Positions 19,589 through 28,658 of a DNA stretch of 64,000 bases are shown piece after piece. The translations under genes were made by a program, and so were the position numbers. Source of the DNA: Acidimicrobiia bacterium (lineage in GTDB: Bacteria; Actinomycetota; Acidimicrobiia; Acidimicrobiales; Poriferisodalaceae); NCBI GenBank assembly GCA_022822525.1, contig JAJEBN010000106.1, positions 1-64,000 of the forward strand. Direction: 5' to 3'. Positions within the stretch are counted from its first letter, which is position 1. The number at the start of each line of letters is the position of its first letter. The notes under the pieces were generated by a model, which had not been told where the DNA came from, searched no databases, and saw nothing but the letters and a program-made list of their open reading frames with translations.

Positions 19589-20668
19589 TCACCGCAGGAA
19601 GCTAGGAACGTCGAACGGCTCGTCGTCGTCGTCAAGATCGCCGAACGGGTCGGACATTTCGTCGGCGCCGTCCGAACCGGCGAAATCGCCGAGCGCTGCG
19701 CTGGCTGACGATCGCGGCGATGTGTATCGGTCGAACCCTGCGGCGATGACCGTGACACGGATCTCCTCGCCCTGTGAGTCGTCGATCACCGTTCCGAAAA
19801 TGATGTTGGCCTCAGCGTGCGCCACCTCTCGGATGACCTCGGCCGCCTCATTGACCTCGAACAGCCCGAGTTCGGGCCCGGCCGAGATGTTCAGCAAGAT
19901 GCCACGCGCACCGTCGATCGACTCTTCGAGCAGCGAGGACGACACGGCCTGCCGGGCCGCGTTCTTCGAACGATTCTCGCCGTGCGCACGACCGATACCC
20001 ATCAGCGCCGTGCCGGCGTTGGACATGATCGCCTTCACATCTGCGAAGTCAGTATTGATGAGCCCCGGGGTCGTGATCAGGCCCGAGATCCCCGAGACTC
20101 CTTCGCGCAGCACGTCGTCGGCCATCCTGAAAGCGTCGATGATCGAGGTGTGCTCGCTCGCCACGGTCAGCAGCCGATCGTTGGGGATGACGATGAGCGT
20201 GTCGACGCGCTCCTTGAGCCGTTCGATGCCTTGCTCGGCCTGAATCTGCCGGCGCTTGCCCTCGAATGCGAACGGCCGAGTGACCACGCCGATGGTGAGC
20301 GCGCCGACTTCCTTGGAAATCTCAGCGACGACGGGCGCACCGCCGGTGCCTGTGCCGCCGCCCTCGCCGGCGGTGATGAACACCATGTCCGCGCCCTGCA
20401 GCGCCTCGGCGATCTCGTCACGGTGCTCTTCGGCCGCCCTGGTGCCAATCTCGGGATCGCTCCCGGCACCGAGTCCGCGCGTCAGCTGGCGTCCGATGTC
20501 GAGTTTGACGTCGGCGTCGCTCAGCAGCAGTGCCTGGGCGTCGGTGTTGATCGCAATGAACTCGACACCGCCGAGTCCTACATCGATCATCCGGTTGACA
20601 GCGTTCGAGCCGCCGCCCCCGACTCCCACCACCTTGATGACTGCCACGTAGTTCTGTGGTGAGGCCAC
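19589..20668 (-). CDS. ftsZ: Cell division GTPase FtsZ
   Basis: A 359-residue tubulin homologue that forms the Z-ring. The nucleotide-binding sequence is [14 protein letters not shown], the tubulin signature is [11 protein letters not shown] in its actinobacterial form, and the T7 loop region is [11 protein letters not shown]. The C-terminal linker is short and acidic (DLDDDDEP), and the terminal peptide PFDVPSFLR binds SepF or other partners. GTG 20668 is preceded by GAGGAG, which decides the start over the longer frame to 20722. No ftsA lies between ftsQ and ftsZ. Confidence 0.97.
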   Translation of the reverse strand: MASPQNYVAVIKVVGVGGGGSNAVNRMIDVGLGGVEFIAINTDAQALLLSDADVKLDIGRQLTRGLGAGSDPEIGTRAAEEHRDEIAEALQGADMVFITAGEGGGTGTGGAPVVAEISKEVGALTIGVVTRPFAFEGKRRQIQAEQGIERLKERVDTLIVIPNDRLLTVASEHTSIIDAFRMADDVLREGVSGISGLITTPGLINTDFADVKAIMSNAGTALMGIGRAHGENRSKNAARQAVSSSLLEESIDGARGILLNISAGPELGLFEVNEAAEVIREVAHAEANIIFGTVIDDSQGEEIRVTVIAAGFDRYTSPRSSASAALGDFAGSDGADEMSDPFGDLDDDDEPFDVPSFLR

Positions 20669-20803
20669 AGGGCTCCTCGCGTTCGTTGGCCAGCCACGTC
20701 GCTGCAACGCCGCAACCAGCACCTCCTAGGGAAAATAGCGCAATGCGCGACAGTACTGATGCCGCCGCGGATCGGCAAGACCGGTCGCGGGAGATGATGA
20801 GGT

Positions 20804-21535
20804 TCATTGACCTTCGGCGCGAACGACCGGCAGATGCGGAACGGACACGTCGAGGATTGCACCGGAAGGCTCCAGATCCCCGATCACCGCGGCAACTGCT
20901 GCGGTCTTCGCTCCGATCGCGGAGTCGTCGCCGAGCGCCGTCTCGAACACTGCGCCGTCCGGCTGACGCCGAATGCGCGCCCGCATATCGCCTCGCCCGT
21001 CCCGCCACACAGCGGTGACAGCGAATCCCCCCTGACCGCCTCCTGCATCGAGAACGTCCAACAGCGCGCCAGCGTCCGGGGCCAGGTAGCCCCCGGGGGC
21101 CGGGGCAGCGGAGATCCCTGACAGTCGCGGCAGCGCCGGCGGGGATGCCAGCGCGGCAGTGAGCACACGCCCGTGGGGGTCGATGAGCACCCAGCTGTCG
21201 GGGGCAGTGAGTGCGAGAGCCACCGGGACGCGTTCGACAATGTCGATTTCCACGGTCCCGGGCCAGCGTCGCCGGATATGAGCGCTGAGGACCCACGGCA
21301 GTTCCCCGAGCGCGTCCCGAGCACCGTCAGAGTCCAGCGTTCCCATGAAGTCCCCGGGCCCGATGCCTGCGGCGCGGGAGGCCTCGTCGTAGCTCACCCG
21401 GTGCAGACCGCTGAAGTCCACGCGATCCACCTCGAATGCTCCCGCCGCGACGGCGATCATGCCGCCCAACAGCACGACGACCACCAGCGCGGCCGCGGCC
21501 GCCCATCGGCGGTTCCTCGAGGATGCTCGCGGCAC
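20804..21535 (-). CDS. ftsQ: Cell division protein FtsQ/DivIB
   Basis: A 243-residue bitopic membrane protein. It has a short basic cytoplasmic N-terminus, one membrane helix at about 11-33 (AAAAALVVVVLLGGMIAV), then an extracytoplasmic POTRA domain (FEVDRVDFSGLHRVSYDEAS) and the beta domain (RRRWPGTVEIDIVERVPVAL). It forms the divisome subcomplex with FtsL and FtsB. It lies 3 bp after murB, and 135 bp separate its stop from the ftsZ start. Confidence 0.9.
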   Translation of the reverse strand: MPRASSRNRRWAAAAALVVVVLLGGMIAVAAGAFEVDRVDFSGLHRVSYDEASRAAGIGPGDFMGTLDSDGARDALGELPWVLSAHIRRRWPGTVEIDIVERVPVALALTAPDSWVLIDPHGRVLTAALASPPALPRLSGISAAPAPGGYLAPDAGALLDVLDAGGGQGGFAVTAVWRDGRGDMRARIRRQPDGAVFETALGDDSAIGAKTAAVAAVIGDLEPSGAILDVSVPHLPVVRAEGQ

Positions 21536-21538
21536 GGC

Positions 21539-22498
21539 TCAAGCGGGAGTCGGCGGTTCCTCGAAGCCCACCATGCGGACCTCGGGATGCAGCACGACGC
21601 CTGACTGCTCGACGACGCGGCGGCCGATCTCGTCCATCAACGCGACGACATCGGCTGCCGTGCCTCCTGGATCGGACACGATGAAGTTGGCGTGCACGCG
21701 AGACACTTCGGCGCTGCCGATGCGCAAGCCGCGCAGTCCCGCTCGGTCGATCTGTGCGCCGGCGGAATCCGAGGGCGGATTCATGAACACCGAGCCGGCG
21801 TTCTGCCCTCCCGGCTGGTTCTCGCGTCGCCAGCGGACGATCTCCCCGATCCGGTCCAGAGCGATGCGGGGCGCTGCGGGCTGTCCCTGCAACCGGGCAC
21901 GCAGCACCACATCGCTGTCGTGCAGACCGCTGCAGCGATAACCCAGAGCCAGCGAGTCGACCTGACGGCGAGCAGCGGCAGGGGGCACGTGCGGGCCTGT
22001 GAGATCTGCAATCTCGGCGTCGAGCAGGCACGATGCGATGTCGCTGCCATGACCGCCGGCATTCATTCGCACGGCGCCGCCCACCGAGCCCGGGACACCG
22101 ACTGCCCACTCGAGCCCCCCGATGCCAGCACTTGCACACTGGCGCGCCAGCACCGGCAGGGCCACGGCGGCCCCTGCGGTCACCGTGGCATCGGTCTCGT
22201 CGATCTCGATGAGGCCGAATGCCTCGCCCAGGAACAGCGCTATGCCCTCGAACCCGCGATCCGCCACCAGCAGATTGGATCCGCGCCCGATCACCATGAT
22301 CGCGAGTCCCGAGACTTGCCCCGCCTCACGCACGCATTGCAGGTCTTCGGGGCTGTTCGCCTCGAATGCGACGGCGGCCGGACCGCCCACTCGGGAGGTC
22401 GTCTGGGCTCCGAGCGGTGCGTCGATCCGTGCTCGAGGTCCCAGCACGGCTGCCGCCGCTCTGACGGCCTCGGGATCCGACCACTGATCAGGACACAT
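21539..22498 (-). CDS. murB: UDP-N-acetylenolpyruvoylglucosamine reductase
   Basis: A 319-residue FAD enzyme that reduces UDP-GlcNAc-enolpyruvate to UDP-MurNAc. FAD-binding motifs are VIGRGSNLLVADRGFEG and GVPGSVGGAVRMNAGGHG, and the catalytic Ser is in NAGSVFMNP. The order of motifs and length fit the compact form (type II) of Gram-positive bacteria. The start overlaps the murC end by 11 bp. Confidence 0.95.
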   Translation of the reverse strand: MCPDQWSDPEAVRAAAAVLGPRARIDAPLGAQTTSRVGGPAAVAFEANSPEDLQCVREAGQVSGLAIMVIGRGSNLLVADRGFEGIALFLGEAFGLIEIDETDATVTAGAAVALPVLARQCASAGIGGLEWAVGVPGSVGGAVRMNAGGHGSDIASCLLDAEIADLTGPHVPPAAARRQVDSLALGYRCSGLHDSDVVLRARLQGQPAAPRIALDRIGEIVRWRRENQPGGQNAGSVFMNPPSDSAGAQIDRAGLRGLRIGSAEVSRVHANFIVSDPGGTAADVVALMDEIGRRVVEQSGVVLHPEVRMVGFEEPPTPA

Positions 22499-23867
22499 GC
22501 AGGAGTTCGTCCGCCAAGGTCGTGAGATCGCCCGCGCCCAGCGTCAGGCAGACATCGCCGGATCGCAGGTTCCCATGCAGGTACGACCGCAGCTCGGCCC
22601 GCCCTGGCAGGTACGCCACCGAGGCGTACGGATGGGCGTCGAGCACGGCCCCGAGCACGAGGTGTGTGGAAACCCCCGGACGCGGCACCTCGCCTGCGGG
22701 GTAGATGTCGGTCAGAACCAGTTGATCCGCCTCGGCGAACGCGTCCCCGAAGTCCTGCCACAGCGATGCGACACGCGAGTAGCGATGCGGCTGGAACACC
22801 GCCACGATTCGATCCCACCCTCCGCTGCGGGCTGCGGTGATCGCGGCCGCGACCTCGCTCGGCAGGTGGGCATAGTCGTCGATGAAGCAGATGCCGTCGC
22901 GTTCGCCGCGCCGTTCGAACCTGCGGGCAACTCCGGCGAAACGTTCCAGCGCCTCGATCATCGGCTCGGCTGCAGCGCCGAGCTCGAGTGCCGTCGCCAA
23001 CGCACCTGCTGCATTTGCCACGTTGTGCAAGCCCGGCAGCGGCAGCACGCACGCTCCGATCGAGGTGTTGCCGCGCATTAACTCGAACCTCGCGCCGGAA
23101 CGCCCCGAGTACGCGTCCACGATGCGATAGTCGGCGTCCGGCGAGACGCCGTAGGTGACGCAGCCGCCGATGCGCGCCGCCAGCGCGGCTGTCTCGTGAT
23201 CGTCGGCACACAGCACTCGGGGGGCGGCGGCACCCAAGCAGAACTGCGCGAACGCATCGACGAGCGCCTCGAAGCTGCCGTACTGCTCGAGATGGTCTGG
23301 CTCGACGTTGGTCACCAGCACCCCGTCAGCGCCGAGTTCGAGAAAGGTCCCGTCGGATTCGTCCGCCTCGACGATGAACCACTCCCCTGCCGTGTCCCAG
23401 ACGGCTCCCGAACCGATCTCGTTCAGTTCCCCGCCGACCAGGAACGAAGGATGCTCACCGGCCGCCACGAGGCACAGCGACAGCATGGACGACGTCGTGG
23501 TCTTGCCGTGAGTGCCGCCGACCGCCAGGGTTCGCTTGCGCCGGCAGATTCCGCTGAGCAGCTCAGCGCGGCTCAGCACCGGGATTCCCCTGTTGCGAGC
23601 CTCGACAAGCTCGGAATTGCTGGGTGGCACCGCACTGGAGTGCGCCACGATCTCCGCATCGCCCAGGTTGGCCGGATCATGACCGATCGCGACTCGTGCA
23701 CCGTGGGCGGCGAGGCGCGTCATTCCCGGCCCTGGCCGCAGGTCACTGCCGCTCAGCGTGTGACCCATCTCTGCGAGCACCAAGCCGATGGCGTTCATGC
23801 CCGCCCCCCCTGCGCCGACGAGGTGGATCCGGCGGGGTTCGTTGAGGTCGGTCCGCGAGTCGGTCAT
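22488..23867 (-). CDS. murC: UDP-N-acetylmuramate--L-alanine ligase
   Basis: A 459-residue Mur ligase that adds L-Ala to UDP-MurNAc with ATP. It has the N-terminal UDP-binding motif LVGAGGAGMNAIG, the ATP loop AVGGTHGKTTTSSML, the central VEADESDGTFLELG, and the C-terminal DDYAHLPSEVAAAI. Its start overlaps the end of murG as ATGA-type coupling (23864-23867). Confidence 0.96.
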   Translation of the reverse strand: MTDSRTDLNEPRRIHLVGAGGAGMNAIGLVLAEMGHTLSGSDLRPGPGMTRLAAHGARVAIGHDPANLGDAEIVAHSSAVPPSNSELVEARNRGIPVLSRAELLSGICRRKRTLAVGGTHGKTTTSSMLSLCLVAAGEHPSFLVGGELNEIGSGAVWDTAGEWFIVEADESDGTFLELGADGVLVTNVEPDHLEQYGSFEALVDAFAQFCLGAAAPRVLCADDHETAALAARIGGCVTYGVSPDADYRIVDAYSGRSGARFELMRGNTSIGACVLPLPGLHNVANAAGALATALELGAAAEPMIEALERFAGVARRFERRGERDGICFIDDYAHLPSEVAAAITAARSGGWDRIVAVFQPHRYSRVASLWQDFGDAFAEADQLVLTDIYPAGEVPRPGVSTHLVLGAVLDAHPYASVAYLPGRAELRSYLHGNLRSGDVCLTLGAGDLTTLADELLHVS

Positions 23868-25060
23868 ACCGTGCCCTCGGCGGGCTCGGCGGGCTCGGCG
23901 GGCCGCTCAACACCCTCGGGAACGGCGGTGCTGTGCTGGATGACAAGGCGGGCAACCCGGCGGGCCGAGTCTGGACGACCGAAGGTTGAGCTGCCGCCGG
24001 TCTCCGCGCCGGCTCGATTCACCGCTGTGGACATCGATTCGATCTCAGCGAGCAGCCGCGTCGCGTCGAGATCGGCATCGGGCACCACCCGCGCCTGACC
24101 CGCCGATACCAGCGCTTCGGCGTTGCGCCGCTGGTGATCATCGGTGGCGATGGGCAGCGGCACGAGCACCGCGGGGGTGCCCAGCACCGACAGCTCCGCC
24201 ACCGTGGAAGCGCCTGCACGGCAGATCACGAGGTCGGCTGCCGCCAGTGCCACCGGCAGGTGTTCGTCGAAGGGAACCGCCCGATACCACTCGCGAACGG
24301 TCGCACCGTCATCCCGCGGGGCGGGATCTGGCGGACGCTTCTCCCAATCCCTGCGCCCGACGACGTGATAGACGAAGACCCCGTCCCGGTTCCGCAGCGA
24401 CGGCAGTGCTGACCACAGCGCTGTATTGATGCGTCGCGAGCCGAGCGAACCGCCGAAGACCGCGATCGATGTCGCGCTGGCCGGCCAGCCGAGACGTTCA
24501 CGGGCCGAGCTCGATTCGTGCGCCGCCTCGGTGACTTCCGGTCGCACCGGATTCCCGGTCACGACCTCGCGGTGCAACCCGGTGCCGTTCACGGGCACCG
24601 CCGCGGCACGTGCGAAGCGCCCGACCAGGCGGTTGGTGGCCGAGGCCACGGCATTCTGTTCTGCGATCACGAGTGGCACCCGCCAGACCACCGCACCCAC
24701 CGTCGCTGGAAGCGCCGCATAGCCGCCGAGCGACAGCACCGCGGCGGGACGTCGCTTGCGGACCAGTGCGATGCCGCGCAGCGTCGCCCATGCCAGGCTC
24801 GCCGCGGCCGCCACGTTGGTCAGGTTGACCCGCCTCGCCGTGAGGCCCCGGCCGCTCAGCGTGGTCAGTCCGAAGCCCGCAGCCGGCACGAGCTGCGCGT
24901 CCATGCCACGCTTGCTGCCGACGAAGTGAATCCTCTCCGCCGGCCAGCCCCCTGCGGTCAGCGCATCCGCTACCGCCAAGCCCGGGATGAGATGTCCAGC
25001 AGTGCCCCCGCCGGCGATGAGAACGCTCGCGGCATCGGGGACGCTGGTTCGTGCCGCCAC
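23864..25060 (-). CDS. murG: UDP-GlcNAc:lipid I transferase MurG
   Basis: A 398-residue GT28 glycosyltransferase that converts lipid I to lipid II at the inner membrane face. The N-terminal lipid-side loop is GGGTAGHLIPGLAVADAL; GGSLGSRRIN and the donor-site segment ADLVICRAGASTVAELSVLGTPAVLVP are also present. The C-terminus ends in a short PAEPAEPAE repeat, encoded by three 9-bp direct repeats at about 23878-23904. It lies 3 bp after ftsW. Confidence 0.96.
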   Translation of the reverse strand: MAARTSVPDAASVLIAGGGTAGHLIPGLAVADALTAGGWPAERIHFVGSKRGMDAQLVPAAGFGLTTLSGRGLTARRVNLTNVAAAASLAWATLRGIALVRKRRPAAVLSLGGYAALPATVGAVVWRVPLVIAEQNAVASATNRLVGRFARAAAVPVNGTGLHREVVTGNPVRPEVTEAAHESSSARERLGWPASATSIAVFGGSLGSRRINTALWSALPSLRNRDGVFVYHVVGRRDWEKRPPDPAPRDDGATVREWYRAVPFDEHLPVALAAADLVICRAGASTVAELSVLGTPAVLVPLPIATDDHQRRNAEALVSAGQARVVPDADLDATRLLAEIESMSTAVNRAGAETGGSSTFGRPDSARRVARLVIQHSTAVPEGVERPAEPAEPAEGTV

Positions 25061-25063
25061 GAC

Positions 25064-26179
25064 TCAGCCGGATCGCCGCGTCACGTTCAGGAGCAACCCC
25101 GCAGCAGCGCAGGTCACGACGAGCGACGAGCCGCCAAAGGACAAGAACGGCAAGGGCACACCGGTCACTGGCAGCAATCCAACCACACCGCCGACGTTTA
25201 CCAGTGTCTGCAGCACGAACCAGATCGCAATCCCTGCAGCGAGCAGTGAGCCGAAGAGGTCCGGCGCCTTCTGGGAGGAGCGGAAGCCGCCGATGCCCAC
25301 GACGCCGAGCAGTGTCAGGAGCCCCAGTGCACCGATCAGTCCCATCTCCTCCCCGACGATCACAAAGATGAAGTCGGTCGGAGCATTGGGCACCCATCCC
25401 CACTTGGCTTGACCGGCGCCGAGACCGGTCCCGCGCACCCCGCCTTGAGCCAAGCCCACCAGGCTCTGGAACGTCTGATAGCCGCTGTCCGCACGCTCCG
25501 CTATCGGGTCCAAGAAACCCGTCAAGCGCTCACGCCGGTAGGGAGCAGCGAAGGCCAGCAAGGGAGCCGCAACACCGACCATCAGCACAATCTTGGTGAG
25601 ATCCCGGCCCGGCAAACCCGCGACAAAGAGCATTCCCGCCCCGATGCCGACGAGGATCAGCGTGGTGCCGAGATCCGGCTGCAGCAGCACGAGCGAGGAG
25701 ACGATCGTCAGCATCAGCATCGTGGGACGCAGGATCCGGTCCGGCCGGTGGATCTGCTCCTTGCGCGAGTCGAGGAAGGAGGCCAGCGCGACGACCAGGG
25801 CGAGCTTGGCGATCTCGGAAGGTTGCACGCTGAACTGTCCGAACTCGATCCAGCGGCGCGCACCGCCCGAGCGGGTTCCCCAAGCCAGCACGACGACCAG
25901 CAGGGTGACGCTGGCCGCCGCCAGGGGCAACGCGAAGCGCCGCCAATGCCGGTAGTCGATGCCGAGGGTGACGAGGAATACGCCTCCAGCGATGCCGACC
26001 GACCACAGATGGCGGGTGAAGTACTGCAGCGGGCGATCCGACGATTCCGCTCCCGTCGCCGAGGTGGCGGACAGGACCAGCACCACTCCGATCAGCAGGA
26101 GCAGCAAGACCGCCGACAGCAATGCCGCGTACCGGACCGAAGGCCCGGTGGGCGCACGTGGAGCGTCCAGCCGGCTCAC
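25064..26179 (-). CDS. ftsW: SEDS peptidoglycan polymerase FtsW
   Basis: A 371-residue polytopic membrane protein with about ten hydrophobic segments. It polymerises glycan strands from lipid II at the septum together with FtsI. Family motifs include GGARRWIEFGQFSVQPSEIAK, LLQPDLGTTLI, a GYQTFQSLVGLAQGG region, NAPTDFIFVIVGEEMG and the C-terminal PLPFLSFGGSSL. GTG 26179 overlaps the murD stop (GTGA), so the longer frame to 26374 inside murD is rejected. Confidence 0.95.
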   Translation of the reverse strand: MSRLDAPRAPTGPSVRYAALLSAVLLLLLIGVVLVLSATSATGAESSDRPLQYFTRHLWSVGIAGGVFLVTLGIDYRHWRRFALPLAAASVTLLVVVLAWGTRSGGARRWIEFGQFSVQPSEIAKLALVVALASFLDSRKEQIHRPDRILRPTMLMLTIVSSLVLLQPDLGTTLILVGIGAGMLFVAGLPGRDLTKIVLMVGVAAPLLAFAAPYRRERLTGFLDPIAERADSGYQTFQSLVGLAQGGVRGTGLGAGQAKWGWVPNAPTDFIFVIVGEEMGLIGALGLLTLLGVVGIGGFRSSQKAPDLFGSLLAAGIAIWFVLQTLVNVGGVVGLLPVTGVPLPFLSFGGSSLVVTCAAAGLLLNVTRRSG

Positions 26180-27609
26180 CGCTGCTCTCCCCGGCGGGGT
26201 TCGCCGTGACGGGCTCGCAGTTCGGTCACGGCTGCGATGAAGTGCCTGCCCCGGTCGCGGTAGCTCGAGTACCAGTCGAATGAAGCGCAGCCAGGCGACA
26301 GCACGACATCGCCGGACGGCTGCGCCATGCGGTACGCGATCTCGACGGCCTCGGGCATCGAGTCTGCCCGGCACAGCTCCAGGTGGCGCTGGGTTTGCCC
26401 GCTGAAGCAGGCGATGACTTCGCCGGCGGACTCCCCGATCGCGACGACCCCGCGCACATTCGGCGACACTGCGGCGAGGTCGGCCAGATCGAGCCCCTTG
26501 TTGCGACCGCCTGCAATGAGGATCGCATCAGAAAACCCGCCGAGTGCCGCGACGGTGGCATGCGGTGCAGTTGCCTTGCTGTCGTCATGAAAGCTCACAT
26601 CGCCGACCCGGCCGGCGAACGCCAACCGGTGGGCCAGACCCGCGAACGACCGCAGCTCAGCCGCCACGGAGTCAGCGGAGGCTCCCATCTCCAGCGCGAC
26701 TGCCGCTGCCGCCGCGGCATTGGACAGATCATGGGGGCGTTTGCGTGGCAGCTCGGCGGTGTCCACCAGCGGACTGCCGTACGCCTCCAGCACGCCGGCC
26801 TCGACCCGGACATCAGCAGGTGCATCGAGCGCGCCCGTGGCGGCAAATGTCACGATGCGACCCTCGATGCCTGCGGTCCACGGTGTGATGGCGGGGTCGC
26901 CGAACGGCACCACGGCGACATCACCGGGGCCTTGGTTCGCCCAGATGCGCGCCTTGGAGGCTGCGTAGTCGTCGAAATCTTGATGCCAGTCCAGGTGATC
27001 AGGCGCCACATTCAGCCATACAGCCACCGCTGGCGCGAACAGGCGGGCGCGATGGAGCCGAAATGAGGAGGCCTCGACAACGAAGGTGTCCACTTCTTCC
27101 TCGATGGCCTCGACGAGCGCTACGTCGGTGTTCCCGGCACCCAGCGCGCTGATGCCACTGCGGTTCAGCATGCGTTCGATCAGGGTGGTGACCGTGGTCT
27201 TGCCATTCGTGCCCGTCACCGCCGCCACGGGCCGGCTGTCCCATTGGGCCGCGAGGTCGAGTTCGCTGACCACCGGCACGGCGGCGGCATCGGCCAGCGC
27301 GTAGCACGGGTGGCGAGGCGGAACCCCTGGAGCAGGAACCACCGCAGCAGCCGGTGCCACGAGCGGGCCCAGCAGCGCCGCATCAGTGGAATCGTGCACC
27401 TCCGCCGGGGCCAAGCCGGCCGCCGCAACAGTCCGAGCGGCAGTCTCGGGACGGTCGTCGGCCATGACGACGGAGTGACCTCGCTTGGCGAGCGCCCGCG
27501 CGACGGCGCAGCCGGTGACTCCCATGCCGACCACCAGCACCGATCCAGCGTCGGGACCGACCGAGTGCCGCAGCGGACGTTCTGCGAAGCGCAGCGGGGT
27601 GAGGCTCAT
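26176..27609 (-). CDS. murD: UDP-N-acetylmuramoylalanine--D-glutamate ligase
   Basis: A 477-residue Mur ligase that adds D-Glu. It has an N-terminal Rossmann-like sequence VLVVGMGVTGCAVARAL, the ATP loop VTGTNGKTTVTTLI, the central NVAPDHLDWH, and the C-terminal motifs HDDSKATAPHATVAAL and ILIAGGRNKGLD. The ATG at 27609 overlaps the mraY stop (ATGA). A longer open frame continues upstream across mraY but in the wrong frame for that gene, so it is not coding there. Confidence 0.96.
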   Translation of the reverse strand: MSLTPLRFAERPLRHSVGPDAGSVLVVGMGVTGCAVARALAKRGHSVVMADDRPETAARTVAAAGLAPAEVHDSTDAALLGPLVAPAAAVVPAPGVPPRHPCYALADAAAVPVVSELDLAAQWDSRPVAAVTGTNGKTTVTTLIERMLNRSGISALGAGNTDVALVEAIEEEVDTFVVEASSFRLHRARLFAPAVAVWLNVAPDHLDWHQDFDDYAASKARIWANQGPGDVAVVPFGDPAITPWTAGIEGRIVTFAATGALDAPADVRVEAGVLEAYGSPLVDTAELPRKRPHDLSNAAAAAAVALEMGASADSVAAELRSFAGLAHRLAFAGRVGDVSFHDDSKATAPHATVAALGGFSDAILIAGGRNKGLDLADLAAVSPNVRGVVAIGESAGEVIACFSGQTQRHLELCRADSMPEAVEIAYRMAQPSGDVVLSPGCASFDWYSSYRDRGRHFIAAVTELRARHGEPRRGEQR

Positions 27610-28658
27610 AGCGAACCTGAGGGAATCTCGACCAGATCGAGGCTCAGGAATTCCGCGTAGTACAGGCCGAGCGCAAGCGCCACCAGCAAGCTGTTCACCA
27701 CCCAGAGGCGGATGAGCACGGTGGTCTCCGGCCAGCCCCCGAGTTCGAGATGGTGGTGCATCGGCGCCATGCGGAACAAGCGCCGGCCGAACATCCTGAA
27801 CGAGCCGACCTGGATGATCACCGAAGCCGTCTCGATGACGTACAGACCGCCGATGATCGGCAGCAGCAAGTCGACGTGCAGCAGCATCGCAAGACCGGCC
27901 ATGGCGGTGCCGATCGCCAGCGAGCCTGTGTCGCCCATGAAGATCCGGGCGGGCGGGGCGTTCCACCAGAGAAATCCTGCACAGGCGCCTGCCATGGCTG
28001 CTGCCACGATGGCCAGGTCGAGCGGATGCTGGACGTCGTAGGAGATCGGGTGTCTGAACGCCCAGTAGCCGACGACCACGAAGGCAGCGAATGCAACCGC
28101 AGCGGCGCCGGCGGCCAGCCCGTCGAGGCCGTCGGTGAGGTTGACGGCATTGGAGGTGCCCAGCACGATCAGCACGGCCCACAGAATCCACACGCCGGCC
28201 GGCAGACTCAGGGCATTCCCGTCCAATCGGGTGAATCCCACGGCGGTTTCCAAGTCGACCCACCACACCGACGCGACGGCGAAGCCGATGCCGACGCACA
28301 CGAGCCCGATCAGCTTGGCCCGCTTGTTGAGGCCGAGGTTGCGTTCCCGGCTGACTTTGATCCAATCGTCTGTCAGACCGACGAGCCCAGCGGCGCTCAC
28401 CGCCGCCAGCAGCACAATGCCCGATCGGGTGATGACGGTCTCAGCCCGCAGATGGCTGACGACGTAGCCCACGATGGCCGCAGCGACGATGGCAACCCCG
28501 CCCATGGTCGGCGTGCCGGCCTTGGTGATATGCCCCCGGGGCCCGTCCAAGCGAATCGGTTGACCGACGCCACGGGCTTGCAGCCAGGGCACGAGATAGC
28601 GCGTGCCGATGAGCGAGACGAACATCGCGGAGCTCGCCGCGATCAGCAACGCGATCAT
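27606..28658 (-). CDS. mraY: Phospho-N-acetylmuramoyl-pentapeptide transferase
   Basis: A 350-residue polytopic membrane enzyme that makes lipid I from UDP-MurNAc-pentapeptide and undecaprenyl phosphate. Hallmarks are TPTMGGVAIV, TDDWIKVSRERNLGL, NLTDGLDGLAAG, FMGDTGSLAIG and the HHHLELGGWPE loop, with about ten membrane helices. It overlaps murE by 4 bp upstream and murD by 4 bp downstream. murF, which normally precedes it, is absent. Confidence 0.96.
   Translation of the reverse strand: MIALLIAASSAMFVSLIGTRYLVPWLQARGVGQPIRLDGPRGHITKAGTPTMGGVAIVAAAIVGYVVSHLRAETVITRSGIVLLAAVSAAGLVGLTDDWIKVSRERNLGLNKRAKLIGLVCVGIGFAVASVWWVDLETAVGFTRLDGNALSLPAGVWILWAVLIVLGTSNAVNLTDGLDGLAAGAAAVAFAAFVVVGYWAFRHPISYDVQHPLDLAIVAAAMAGACAGFLWWNAPPARIFMGDTGSLAIGTAMAGLAMLLHVDLLLPIIGGLYVIETASVIIQVGSFRMFGRRLFRMAPMHHHLELGGWPETTVLIRLWVVNSLLVALALGLYYAEFLSLDLVEIPSGSL

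Noticed and set aside
26176..28365. A 729-codon open frame extending murD upstream across mraY
   Set aside because: The part above 27609 lies in a wrong frame of mraY, and murD has a clear ATGA-coupled start at 27609.
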